Positions 33,497 through 41,714 of a stretch of DNA of 64,000 nucleotides are shown piece after piece. Within the stretch, counting starts at the first letter, position 1; every line of letters begins with the position of its first letter. The stretch spans positions 78,048 through 142,047 of the forward strand of contig NZ_CALPDH010000016.1 in NCBI RefSeq assembly GCF_943193215.1. The letters are read 5' to 3'. The DNA comes from Acetatifactor aquisgranensis. GTDB taxonomy: Bacteria > Bacillota > Clostridia > Lachnospirales > Lachnospiraceae. Made by a program: the position numbers and the translations under genes. Below the pieces are notes generated by a model. The model had not been told where the DNA came from and did not search any database. It was given only the letters and a program-made list of their open reading frames with translations.

Positions 33497-34347
33497 ATCG
33501 TCTCCTTTCCGCCCGCCCCGGCGGGTCTTTTTGCACTTCTCTGTCTCGTCAGTTCATACATCATCACAGATGCCGCACAACTCACATTAAAGGAGGAGGC
33601 ATAGGAATCCTCCGCCATGGGAATCGTGCAAAGGACATCGCACATGTCCTTAAAATTCTGGTTCAGCCCCATGGTCTCATTTCCGATCATGAGCATCACA
33701 GGCGCGGTCAGATCCACGCCGTAGACCGGAACCTGCTTATGCGCCGTAGTCCCGATTATCTGAAAAGCGGGATATCTCTTTCTGACATCCGCCACGAAAT
33801 TCCACAGCGCATTGTTGTCCGAAACTCTGACCACAGGCAGCTTGAAAAAAGAACCCATGGCCGACACCACCACATCCGGGTCATACAAATCCACGCCGTG
33901 TCCGGTCATAATCAGCAAATCCGCCCCAAGGGCATCGCAGGAACGAATCATCGTGCCCAGATTTCCCTTGTTGGAAGGCCTGTCAAAGAGAACGATGAAA
34001 GGATTCTCGGACAGATAGCTCTCTTTGAGCTTGTCCTCCCGCATCTCAATGACAGCCATCAGTTCAGAAGTATCCGTCTTGCCGCTGAGCTCCTCCATCA
34101 GTTCTGCCGTCAAACGATAGTTCACTTCTGTGCTCACCGTCTTCAGCAGATTGTCTGCCCAGTCGGAAAGCCTGCCTGTCCCGAACAAAAAGGACTTCAC
34201 ATGCCATCCCTGCCGCACCGCCTCATTGATGCTGCGGACCCCTTCCACAAAAAATTCCCCGGCCTTGTACCTTTTGTTGCGGTTGGTCTTCAGCACCTGA
34301 AAATGCTGATATATGTTATTCCGTGTATAAATATCCGTCGTTGCCAT
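33493..34347 (-). CDS. SpoU/TrmH-family RNA 2'-O-methyltransferase
   Basis: 284 residues from ATG 34347 (GAAGAGGACAAGA upstream); a longer frame to 34476 lacks a ribosome site. SPOUT knot motifs are NKGNLGTMIRSCDALGADLL, VMLMIGNETMGLNQ and IPMAEDSYASSFNVSCAASV. The N-terminal RNA-binding extension includes NRNKRYKAGEFFVEG. It would methylate a ribose in tRNA or rRNA using SAM. First gene of the operon with deacetylase, vsr and methyltransferase. Confidence 0.9.
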   Translation of the reverse strand: MATTDIYTRNNIYQHFQVLKTNRNKRYKAGEFFVEGVRSINEAVRQGWHVKSFLFGTGRLSDWADNLLKTVSTEVNYRLTAELMEELSGKTDTSELMAVIEMREDKLKESYLSENPFIVLFDRPSNKGNLGTMIRSCDALGADLLIMTGHGVDLYDPDVVVSAMGSFFKLPVVRVSDNNALWNFVADVRKRYPAFQIIGTTAHKQVPVYGVDLTAPVMLMIGNETMGLNQNFKDMCDVLCTIPMAEDSYASSFNVSCAASVMMYELTRQRSAKRPAGAGGKETI

Positions 34348-34543
34348 TCTTGTCCTCTTCGCCGCCTCCGGCCGGTTTCCGCCCGTCTCCTCTCCGTCCG
34401 GAAAAAGACGGGGAAGTCTGCGGCCTGTCATAAAAAGGGCTGTCACATTTTGGAAAGCAGATAGATACCGCTCCATGCAACAGCCCCTGAGTCATCTGAA
34501 ATGCCCTCTTAACAGAATCACTGCAATTCCATTGGCGCATTAA

Positions 34544-34643
34544 GGAATTGTCTACAAATAACTGATGCGAGTTTCTAGCCGTTTTCCTTGGATTTTTGGG
34601 CTTTCTTCTAAAGAAGTTGCATCAGTTATTTTCCGACAGTTCC
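34544..34643. mobile_element. MITE-like inverted-repeat element next to buk
   Basis: A 100-bp element has long imperfect terminal inverted repeats: left GGAATTGTC-TAC-AAATAACTGATGC, right (reverse complement) GGAACTGTC-GGA-AAATAACTGATGC, with a perfect 13-bp core. TAA stands outside both ends, consistent with a short target duplication. There is no coding sequence, and its right end coincides with the first base of the buk stop triplet (plus-strand cta). It is probably a non-autonomous transposon relic; it could also fold as the 3' hairpin of the buk mRNA. Confidence 0.6.
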
Positions 34644-35710
34644 TAATAGGTTTTCGCCTCTTCCCGGCCATTCATTACGCGCAGAGCACCCTGTGCCAGC
34701 GCAAGCAGCTCGTCCTCACCGGGATATACGGTGAAAGGCGCGATCCATTCCGCCCGCTCTTTCAGTACGGCCACCACATCGGCGCCGTAAGCGATGCCGC
34801 CCGTGACGATAATCTGGTCGACCTTGCCGTTGAGCACGCAGGCCATGGAACCGATGTCCTTGGACACCTGCAGCAGGAAAGCTTCCTTGGCTTCCGCCGC
34901 TTTCTCGTCGCCCTCATTGGCGCGCTTCGTAACCTCCCGCATATCGTTGGTGCCCAGATATGCGTTAAATCCGCCTTTTCCTATCAATTTTCCGTATACT
35001 TCTTTCTCGGTATATTTGCCAGAGAAGCACATCTTTACCAGCGCTCCACATGGCACGCCGCCTGCCCGCTCAGGTGAGAAAGCGCCGTCTCCGTCAAAGG
35101 CGCTGAACACATCGATGACCTTTCCGTTCTCATGGGCGCCCACGGATACACCGCCGCCCATATGGACCACGATCAGGCGCAGGGACTCATAGTCCTTGCC
35201 GATTTCCGCCGCATAGCGCTTTGCCACTGCTTTCTGGTTCAAAGCGTGGAAGATGCTGCCTCTGGGCAGTTCCGGCACGCCGGAGTACCTGGCGATGGGC
35301 ATCAGCTCGTCCACCACCACGGGATCTACGATATAGGCGGGTACGCCGATGGAATCCGCGATTTCCTTTGCCAGGATACCGCCTAAGTTGGAGGCGTGCT
35401 GTCCCTGTACGCCGACTTTCAGATCCGCCAGCAGTTCCTCGGTCACGGCATAGGTACCGCCGCAGATAGGCTTCAGCATACCGCCGCGGCCTACCACTAC
35501 GTTCAGGCTCTTTAAATCGAAATTCTTGGATTCCAGCAGATCCGTGATAATCTTCTTGCGGAAATCCTTCTGGTCTACAATGGTGGCATACTGGCTGATT
35601 TCCTCAGTGGAATGCCGCAGCGTCTCTTCAAATAACAGATTCTCGTCCTCGAACACGCCGATTTTCGTGGAGGTGGAACCCGGATTAATGATCAAGCTTT
35701 TAATGGACAT
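34643..35710 (-). CDS. buk: Butyrate kinase
   Basis: 355 residues of the acetate/butyrate kinase (ASKHA) family. NPGSTSTKIGVF is the N-terminal phosphate loop, followed by HMGGGVSVGAHENGK, RAGGVPCGALVKMCF and DQIIVTGGIAYGADV. It converts butyryl phosphate and ADP to butyrate and ATP. Directly downstream of ptb (23-bp gap), giving the terminal ATP-yielding branch for the thl-etfA operon at 44-51 kb. The stop codon abuts a MITE-like element. Confidence 0.96.
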   Translation of the reverse strand: MSIKSLIINPGSTSTKIGVFEDENLLFEETLRHSTEEISQYATIVDQKDFRKKIITDLLESKNFDLKSLNVVVGRGGMLKPICGGTYAVTEELLADLKVGVQGQHASNLGGILAKEIADSIGVPAYIVDPVVVDELMPIARYSGVPELPRGSIFHALNQKAVAKRYAAEIGKDYESLRLIVVHMGGGVSVGAHENGKVIDVFSAFDGDGAFSPERAGGVPCGALVKMCFSGKYTEKEVYGKLIGKGGFNAYLGTNDMREVTKRANEGDEKAAEAKEAFLLQVSKDIGSMACVLNGKVDQIIVTGGIAYGADVVAVLKERAEWIAPFTVYPGEDELLALAQGALRVMNGREEAKTY

Positions 35711-35733
35711 CTTCTCTTCCTCCTGATTTATAA

Positions 35734-36654
35734 TTACGCTTTCTTCTGAAGTTCCTCGGACACCACTGCCGCCAGGGCGATGGAGTTCACCTTGGTCTCG
35801 AAAGTATCGGAGCGGCTGGTGAGAATCACGGGAACCTTGGTGCCCGTAAGGATGCAGCCGTTTCTCATATCCACCATATGTACGATGGCCTTGTACACCA
35901 GATTGCCCGCGTGGATGTCCGGGAAGAGAAGCACGTCCGCGTCTCCCTGAATCTTCCGATGGGTGGCTCCCTTGTGCTTCGCGGCTTCCGGATCGATTGC
36001 AAGGTCAAGGGACAGGGGGCCGTCGATGATGCAGCCGGCTATCCGGCCCTCCCCGCACATCCGGGTCAGTTCCGCCGCTTCCACGGTGGCGGGCATCTTC
36101 GGGTTCACCACTTCCACCGCTGCCAGAGGCGCTACCTTAGGGGTATCGATGCCGCAGGCGTTGCAGACGGGAATCGTATTCTCGATAATATGCACCTTGT
36201 CCTCCAGCGTAGGGTAGGTCATGAAAGCCACATCCGTCAAAAACAGCAGCCTGTCAATGCCGGGAACCTCGAACACCGCCACATGGGACAGGGGCTTTCC
36301 GGTGCGCAGGCCTACCTCCTTGTCCAGGACGCTCTTCAGGAAGTCCTTGGTGTCGATGACTCCTTTCATATACATATCGGCCCTGCCCTCATGGGCCAGC
36401 TTCACGGCCTTCAGAGAAGCCGCGATCATATCCGGCTCGTCGATGATTTCATAATCTGTCAGATCCATGCCGATCTCCGCGGCTATCCCGCGAATCTTAC
36501 TCTCGTCGCCTACCAGGATCGCGTCCGCAATCCCCCTTGCCTTCGCCTCCTTCACGGCCTCCAGAACCGCGGAATCCTGTGCCACGGATACGGATAATGT
36601 CTTCTTGCCGCATTCCTTGACCCTTGCCATAATGTCATCAAAACCCTGCTTCAT
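35734..36654 (-). CDS. ptb: Phosphate butyryltransferase
   Basis: 306 residues from ATG 36654, the usual Ptb length (GGAAGAAGACAAGAAA upstream); the frame runs open to 36891 without a ribosome site. Family blocks are ADMYMKGVIDTKDFLKSVLD, LSHVAVFEVPGIDRLLFLTD, IIDGPLSLDLAI and ADVLLFPDIHAGNLVYKA. It exchanges CoA for phosphate on butyryl-CoA. With buk it forms the butyrate kinase route of butyrate formation. It could also accept branched acyl-CoAs. Confidence 0.93.
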   Translation of the reverse strand: MKQGFDDIMARVKECGKKTLSVSVAQDSAVLEAVKEAKARGIADAILVGDESKIRGIAAEIGMDLTDYEIIDEPDMIAASLKAVKLAHEGRADMYMKGVIDTKDFLKSVLDKEVGLRTGKPLSHVAVFEVPGIDRLLFLTDVAFMTYPTLEDKVHIIENTIPVCNACGIDTPKVAPLAAVEVVNPKMPATVEAAELTRMCGEGRIAGCIIDGPLSLDLAIDPEAAKHKGATHRKIQGDADVLLFPDIHAGNLVYKAIVHMVDMRNGCILTGTKVPVILTSRSDTFETKVNSIALAAVVSEELQKKA

Positions 36655-36805
36655 TTTCTTGTCTTCTTCCTTTCTGCCCTGACGGGGCATGTTCTTTTTG
36701 TCTGATTGTGTTCTGTAAGAACTGTCTGCTTCCGGACACAAAACAGTAACCGGATACCTGCTCCGGTTGGATGAAAAGCTCGGTTCATTGCTTCTGTTAC
36801 TAAGA

Positions 36806-36834
36806 ATCATAGCACACAGACCCGCAAAATGCAA
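36806..36834 (-). promoter_or_regulatory. Sigma-A promoter of ptb-buk
   Basis: Minus strand TTGCAT (36829-36834), 17-bp spacer, TATGAT (36806-36811). The leader is about 145 nt. Confidence 0.65.
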
Positions 36835-36846
36835 GAGTGAAAGCCA

Positions 36847-36875
36847 TTGACTATACCGCGGAAAAGCAGTAAACT
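36847..36875 (+). promoter_or_regulatory. Sigma-A promoter of the hemerythrin gene
   Basis: TTGACT (36847-36852), 17-bp spacer, TAAACT (36870-36875); divergent from the ptb promoter. Confidence 0.55.
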
Positions 36876-36929
36876 GATGTATGGGATTCAAAGCCTAAAT
36901 TTCACCATACGAAAAAAGGAGATGTAATT

Positions 36930-37334
36930 ATGTACGAAATGAAACCAGAATACTTTACGGGAATCGAATCCATCGATCAGGAACACTCCAGATTGTTCGA
37001 GCTGGCCCAGGAGACCCAGGACCTGCTCACCGACCCCCTTGTCTACGACAAGACGGAAAAACTCAACAGCCTGATTTCCGAGCTCATCGATTACACCAAG
37101 ACCCATTTCGCTCACGAGGAAGCTTTCATGAGAAGCATCCATTACGCCGAAATTGACAGCCATATGGTTCTGCACCGCAAATTCGAAGACAATCTGATGC
37201 AGTTTGACCCCGATTGCCTGGAGGATGTGGACAATCAGAACGAAATCGTCGAGAAGCTCCTGGGCTTCCTGATTACCTGGCTCATAGACCATATACAGAG
37301 AATGGACATGCAGTACATTAAATCGATAAAATAG
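36930..37334 (+). CDS. Bacteriohemerythrin
   Basis: 134 residues. Di-iron ligands appear as in the family: ESIDQEHSRLF (first His), THFAHEEAFM (His and Glu), HMVLHRKFE (two His) and LITWLIDHIQRMD (late His and Asp). These proteins bind O2 reversibly and in anaerobes act in oxygen sensing, buffering or delivery. Single gene with AAGGAGATGTAATT before ATG and a terminator after it. Neighbours give no specific partner. Confidence 0.92.
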   Translation: MYEMKPEYFTGIESIDQEHSRLFELAQETQDLLTDPLVYDKTEKLNSLISELIDYTKTHFAHEEAFMRSIHYAEIDSHMVLHRKFEDNLMQFDPDCLEDVDNQNEIVEKLLGFLITWLIDHIQRMDMQYIKSIK

Positions 37335-37352
37335 GTGTGTCTTATCGATAAA

Positions 37353-37390
37353 GAAAGCGCCGGCACTGCTCAAAGAGCTGCCGGCGCTTC
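37353..37390. terminator. Bidirectional terminator, hemerythrin / ABC ATPase
   Basis: A perfect 9-bp GC-rich stem (GCGCCGGCA 37357-37365 with TGCCGGCGC 37379-37387) has an inner CTC/GAG pairing. It overlaps the last codons and the stop (37370) of the convergent ATPase gene. Confidence 0.65.
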
Positions 37391-38134
37391 TCTGTTCATG
37401 ATAGACTGCAGGAACTTTTTGGTCCTCTCTTCTCGGGGCGCCCCGAAGATTTCCTCCGGAGGCCCCTCCTCCACCACTGCGCCGTCATCCATGAATACCA
37501 CATGATTCGCCACGTTCCTGGCAAACTGCATCTCATGGGTCACAATCAGCATAGTCCTGCCCTCAGAGGCCAGATTGCGCATCACGCCCAGCACCTCTCC
37601 CACCAGCTCAGGATCCAAAGCGGAAGTCGGCTCGTCAAAGAAGATGACCTCCGGCTCCGTGACGATGGCCCTGGCAATGGCCACCCTCTGCTGCTGGCCG
37701 CCGGAGAGCTGGTGGGGATAGGCATCCGCCCGGTCCGCCATGCCCACTTTCTGCAGGGCCCGAAGCCCTGCTTCCCTCGCCTCGCTCTTAGGCACCTTCC
37801 GGGCCACGACCAGCCCTTCCGTCACGTTCTGAAGAGCCGTCTTGTTCCGGAAAAGATTGTAATTCTGGAATACGAACGCCGTCTTCTTCCGCAGAGCGGC
37901 GATTTCCTTTCTGGTCATGGCATCCAGCCGGTAACGGACATCATCAAAAATCATCTCACCCGCCTCAGCCCGCTCCAGGAAATTGATGCAGCGCAGAAGC
38001 GTGGTCTTCCCGGAGCCGCTGGGGCCGATTACCGTGACTACATCGCCCCTGCCCACCTTAAGGTTCACTCCTCTTAAAACTTTCAGGTCATCGAAAGATT
38101 TTTCTATCCCTTTTACTTCCAGCATCGTCCTCAC
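37370..38134 (-). CDS. Amino acid ABC transporter ATP-binding protein
   Basis: 254 residues of the polar amino acid uptake family. Walker A GPSGSGKTTLL, Q-loop FQNYNLF, signature LSGGQQQRVAIARAI, Walker B VIFFDEPTSALDP and switch His in IVTHEMQFA. It energises import with the permease at 38170 and the lipoprotein at 38848. The gene order and family resemble cystine/cysteine (Tcy) systems, but the substrate is not proven. Confidence 0.93.
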   Translation of the reverse strand: MRTMLEVKGIEKSFDDLKVLRGVNLKVGRGDVVTVIGPSGSGKTTLLRCINFLERAEAGEMIFDDVRYRLDAMTRKEIAALRKKTAFVFQNYNLFRNKTALQNVTEGLVVARKVPKSEAREAGLRALQKVGMADRADAYPHQLSGGQQQRVAIARAIVTEPEVIFFDEPTSALDPELVGEVLGVMRNLASEGRTMLIVTHEMQFARNVANHVVFMDDGAVVEEGPPEEIFGAPREERTKKFLQSIMNREAPAAL

Positions 38135-38169
38135 TCCAACATATCATTTCCATAGCCTTGATTCCGGTC

Positions 38170-38829
38170 TCAATAGTTCTTCATCCGCTTCTCGCAGTAA
38201 GTCTGCAGCTTTGTCAGAACAGTGCAGAACAACAGATAGATTACCGCGACCTCGCAGTAAAGGGCAAATGTCTCATAGGTGCGGGCCGCTATTCTCTGTG
38301 CCGACATGAACATCTCCATGACCGTGATGTTGGCCGCCAGAGACGTATCCTTCACCAGCCCGATCAGAGAATTGCTCAAAGGCGGAAAGGCTGTCCGCAT
38401 AGCCTGGGGCAGCACGATTCTGGCCATAATCTGGACATAATTCATCCCTACGCAGTACCCTGCCTCAATCTGTCCGGAGGGAACCGCTTCAATGGCGGCG
38501 CGGATGGTCTCTGAAGCATAAGCCCCGGTATTAAAGGCAAATACGATTACCGCAGAGGGAAACGCATCCAGCACTATCCCTAAATCCGGCAGCCCGAAAA
38601 AGACCACAAAGAGCTGTACGATCAGCGGCGTCCCCCGAATCACCCACACATAAAACCTTGCAATCTGCTTCAGTCCCCGTATGTTCGCCACCTGCACCAT
38701 AGCCGTGAGCAGAGCGATAATCAGTCCCAGGGAAAACGAAATCAACGTAAGGGGAATCGTAATCCGTAACCCGGGCAGCAACAGCTGCCAAAAAGAATCC
38801 TGCATCAGCTGCCAAACTCGTTCATCCAT
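38170..38829 (-). CDS. Amino acid ABC transporter permease
   Basis: 219-residue HisM/TcyL-type permease with about five membrane segments. The conserved cytoplasmic loop is TIRAAIEAVPSGQIEAGYCVGMN (ATPase contact) and the C-terminal part has LPQAMRTAFPPLSNSLIGLVKDTSL. It likely works as a homodimer. Middle gene of the SBP-permease-ATPase operon. Confidence 0.92.
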   Translation of the reverse strand: MDERVWQLMQDSFWQLLLPGLRITIPLTLISFSLGLIIALLTAMVQVANIRGLKQIARFYVWVIRGTPLIVQLFVVFFGLPDLGIVLDAFPSAVIVFAFNTGAYASETIRAAIEAVPSGQIEAGYCVGMNYVQIMARIVLPQAMRTAFPPLSNSLIGLVKDTSLAANITVMEMFMSAQRIAARTYETFALYCEVAVIYLLFCTVLTKLQTYCEKRMKNY

Positions 38830-38847
38830 GGCCAGAACCTCCGCCTC

Positions 38848-39816
38848 TTATTCCTTTGTCACATCCATGCCGAAATATTTTTCTGACAGTTCTGTCAGTT
38901 CTCCTGACTCCCGCAGTTCCTCCAGAGCCGCGTCGATGGCCTTAAGCAGTTCCTCATTTCCCTTTTTCACGGGAACGCAGGAGGAAGAGGCCGAGTCTGT
39001 CCAGGCTACGATTTTCACATCCGCGTCGGGATGGCTCTTCAGATAATCGGCAAAAGCTGTCTCCACATTCAGCGTCGCATCAGCCCTGCCGCTCAGCAGC
39101 AGGTCCACGCACTGGCTCACCGCATCCACGCCCACCAGTTCCGCGCCATACTCTTCCGCCATGGTACCCCAGCTGCTGGTCAGGTTCTGGGCAGCTTTCT
39201 TTCCGTCCAGATCCTCGAAGCCGGTGATATCCTCATTGTCGGCTTTAACCATCAGCGCTCCGTGAATATACGTATAGGGCTGGGAAAAATCATACTTCAA
39301 AGCCCTCTCATCGGAGTATTCCACCTCGTTGATCACCGTATCGATCCGTCCGGAATCCATGGCGGCGAACAGGGAGTCCCACTCCGCTTCCATGAACTCG
39401 GCCTCCACCCCCAGCTTCTCCGCAATTTTCCTGGCCACTTCCACGTCAAACCCCACCAGGTCGCCGTTCTCATCGTGATAGCTGTTTGGGGAATAAGTGC
39501 CCTCCGTACCGATGATAATCTTCCCGGCCTCCAGGATCTTCGCCAGCTGGTCTCCGCCTTCTGCCGCCTCATCAGAACCCTCCCGGGCCTGGGAATCTTC
39601 TCCCGCGCCGTTGTCCGCTGCATCTGAACCGGCTTCTGACCCGCTTTCCTCTGTCTGCGCATCCGGAGAACTCTCCGCGCCGCTTTCCACAGACCCGCTC
39701 TCACCAGAGCCCGATGCATCTGCGCCGCCCTGTCCGCCGCATCCTGCCAGCGCCAGTGACGCCAGAATGGCCGGTGCAATCGTCGCTCCTATTTTCCATA
39801 ATCCGTTCTTTCTCAT
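38848..39816 (-). CDS. Amino acid (cystine-type) ABC binding lipoprotein
   Basis: 322 residues from ATG 39816 (AAAGGAAAGAAAG upstream). Lipobox LALAGC near residue 28, then an acidic Ser/Glu/Ala linker of about 60 residues, then a family-3 solute-binding domain: GTEGTYSPNSYHDENGDLVG, EAEWDSLFAAMDSGRIDTVI, DLLLSGRADATLN. The domain is closest in feel to cystine-binding TcyA/FliY proteins. First gene of the transporter operon. A general polar amino acid role is the alternative. Confidence 0.88.
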   Translation of the reverse strand: MRKNGLWKIGATIAPAILASLALAGCGGQGGADASGSGESGSVESGAESSPDAQTEESGSEAGSDAADNGAGEDSQAREGSDEAAEGGDQLAKILEAGKIIIGTEGTYSPNSYHDENGDLVGFDVEVARKIAEKLGVEAEFMEAEWDSLFAAMDSGRIDTVINEVEYSDERALKYDFSQPYTYIHGALMVKADNEDITGFEDLDGKKAAQNLTSSWGTMAEEYGAELVGVDAVSQCVDLLLSGRADATLNVETAFADYLKSHPDADVKIVAWTDSASSSCVPVKKGNEELLKAIDAALEELRESGELTELSEKYFGMDVTKE

Positions 39817-39978
39817 CTTTCTTTCCTTTCCATGTGCCCCTCCCCTGAAAATCTCCTGATTTTCGCACATTTTCCATATTTTCGATAAGTTGGCTCCTCA
39901 CCGACGCCTATTATAGCACATTTGTTTTTTCATGGCAAATATTTGTTCGGAATTGCATCTTAATCTCCTGTACATCTA

Positions 39979-40007
39979 TTGCTTTTTATCCGAAACTAAT
40001 ATATAGT
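39979..40007 (+). promoter_or_regulatory. Sigma-A promoter of the serine dehydratase genes
   Basis: TTGCTT (39979-39984), 17-bp spacer, TATAGT (40002-40007), about 50 bases before sdaAB. Confidence 0.6.
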
Positions 40008-40059
40008 AAAGACAGGAAACAAATTCTTTCCATAAGCTGAACAAAAGGAGTCAGACAGT

Positions 40060-40737
40060 ATGAATTCATTCGATATCATCGGGCCTGTGATGGTAGGTCC
40101 CTCCAGCTCCCACACAGCCGGAGCTGTCAAAATCGGAAACATCTCGCAAAAACTGTTGGGAACATCCGTCCGAAAAGCGGATATCTTCTTCCACGGCTCT
40201 TTTCTTGCCACCGGCAAAGGGCATGGCACGGACAGGGCGCTGGTTGCCGGGCTGCTGGGCTTTCCTGTGGACGATTCGCGGATTCCCGACAGCTTCCGCT
40301 ATGCAGAGGAGGCCGATATGGATTTCCATCTGTCCGGCATCGACCTGGGCGATGTCCATCCCAACTCGGTGAAGCTGCTCCTAAGCGGCGATGAGGGGAA
40401 AAAAATTGAAATCGTAGCGGCCTCCGTGGGCGGCGGCGCTATCCGGGTCACGGAAATCGACGGTCTGCCCGCCAATTTCTCCGGCGACTACCCCACCCTG
40501 GTGGTGAACAACCTCGATCAGCCCGGGCATGTGACGGAAATCACCTCCATGCTCAGCCACAAATCCATCAATATCGCCACCATGCAGCTGTACCGCTCCT
40601 CCAAGGGCGGACATGCCGTCATCGTGCTGGAATGCGATCAGGAAGTTCCGGCGGACGCCATCCGCTGGCTGGCCCATCTGGAGGGCATCCTGAAAGTGAC
40701 ATATCTGGGACTTGCGAAAACTGCCAAAAACAGCTGA
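40060..40737 (+). CDS. sdaAB: L-serine dehydratase, beta subunit
   Basis: 225 residues. The N-terminal domain starts DIIGPVMVGPSSSHTAGAVK, the family hallmark, and the C-terminal ACT domain reads LVVNNLDQPGHVTEITSMLS. With SdaAA it deaminates L-serine to pyruvate and ammonia. AAAGGAGTCAGACAGT precedes ATG. The ACT domain is expected to bind serine. Confidence 0.95.
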   Translation: MNSFDIIGPVMVGPSSSHTAGAVKIGNISQKLLGTSVRKADIFFHGSFLATGKGHGTDRALVAGLLGFPVDDSRIPDSFRYAEEADMDFHLSGIDLGDVHPNSVKLLLSGDEGKKIEIVAASVGGGAIRVTEIDGLPANFSGDYPTLVVNNLDQPGHVTEITSMLSHKSINIATMQLYRSSKGGHAVIVLECDQEVPADAIRWLAHLEGILKVTYLGLAKTAKNS

Positions 40738-40844
40738 AACCGCCCGCACACTCTGAAGCAAAGTCCGGGCCCCGCCCCACGGTACCCCCGTCAGCGAAGA
40801 GCCCGACTCAAAAGGAAAAATCAGCAAACAGAATAGGAGCAAAT

Positions 40845-41714
40845 ATGTATCAATCATTCCAGGAAATCATCGAAATAGAAAAAAAGACCGGAAAGAGCTT
40901 CTGGGAAATCATCCGGGACAATGACTGTCAGGAAATGGAGATTACCCCGGAAGAAGCTTTCCTCCGGATGCGGAACATGTACGAAGCCATGCGGGAAGCG
41001 GACACTTCCTACGACCCCTCCCTGTCCTCAGCCAGCGGCCTGGTGGGCGGAGACGGCGCAAAATTGGAGGAAGCCCGGAAAAAGGGCAGTCTCCTGTGCG
41101 GTTCTTTCCTGGGCCTGGTCATGGAGAAAGCTGTTAAGATGGGCGAATCCAACGCCTGCATGAGGCGCATCGTGGCGGCTCCCACCGCCGGATCCTGCGG
41201 CGTCCTCCCGGCAGTCTTCCTCTCACTGGAGGAAGAGAAAGGCTACGCCGTGGAGGAAATGGCTAAAGCCCTCTATGTCAGCGCAGGCATCGGCGGCATC
41301 ATCGCCCAGCGGGCGTCCGTATCCGGAGCGGCCGGAGGCTGTCAGGCGGAAATCGGCGCCGCCTCCGCCATGGCCGCAGGCAGCGTAGCTTATCTCTTAG
41401 GCGGCGGCGGAGAGGCAATCGCACATGCCGCTGCCCTTGCCATGAAGAATCTGCTGGGACTTGCCTGCGATCCTGTGGCAGGCCTGGTGGAGGTCCCCTG
41501 CGTGAAGCGCAATGTCATCGGAGCGGTCAATGCCCTCACCTCCGCAGATATGGCGGCATCAGGCATCCGCAGCAGGATTCCCCCTGACGAGGTATTCGAT
41601 GCCATGCGCAATGTGGGCAGGATGCTGCCTGAGGACCTGCGGGAGACAGGAAAGGGCGGCCTTGCGGCCACCCCTACAGGCATCGCTTTCCGGGAAAACC
41701 TGAAGTCTTTCTAG
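40845..41714 (+). CDS. sdaAA: L-serine dehydratase, iron-sulfur alpha subunit
   Basis: 289 residues from ATG 40845 (AGGAG upstream, 107 bp after sdaAB); the frame extends into sdaAB but that part is not family-like. Blocks are SSASGLVGGDGAKL, AAPTAGSCGVLPAVFL, GGCQAEIGAASAMAAG, LGLACDPVAGLVEVPC. The cysteines of these blocks would hold an oxygen-labile [4Fe-4S] cluster. The stop shares the palindrome CTAG with the stop of the convergent dac gene, so no terminator lies between them. Confidence 0.95.
   Translation: MYQSFQEIIEIEKKTGKSFWEIIRDNDCQEMEITPEEAFLRMRNMYEAMREADTSYDPSLSSASGLVGGDGAKLEEARKKGSLLCGSFLGLVMEKAVKMGESNACMRRIVAAPTAGSCGVLPAVFLSLEEEKGYAVEEMAKALYVSAGIGGIIAQRASVSGAAGGCQAEIGAASAMAAGSVAYLLGGGGEAIAHAAALAMKNLLGLACDPVAGLVEVPCVKRNVIGAVNALTSADMAASGIRSRIPPDEVFDAMRNVGRMLPEDLRETGKGGLAATPTGIAFRENLKSF

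Noticed and set aside
30892..34347. A complete restriction-modification system
   Set aside because: Only the methyltransferase and Vsr are present. The other two genes are a polysaccharide deacetylase and an RNA methyltransferase, not nucleases.
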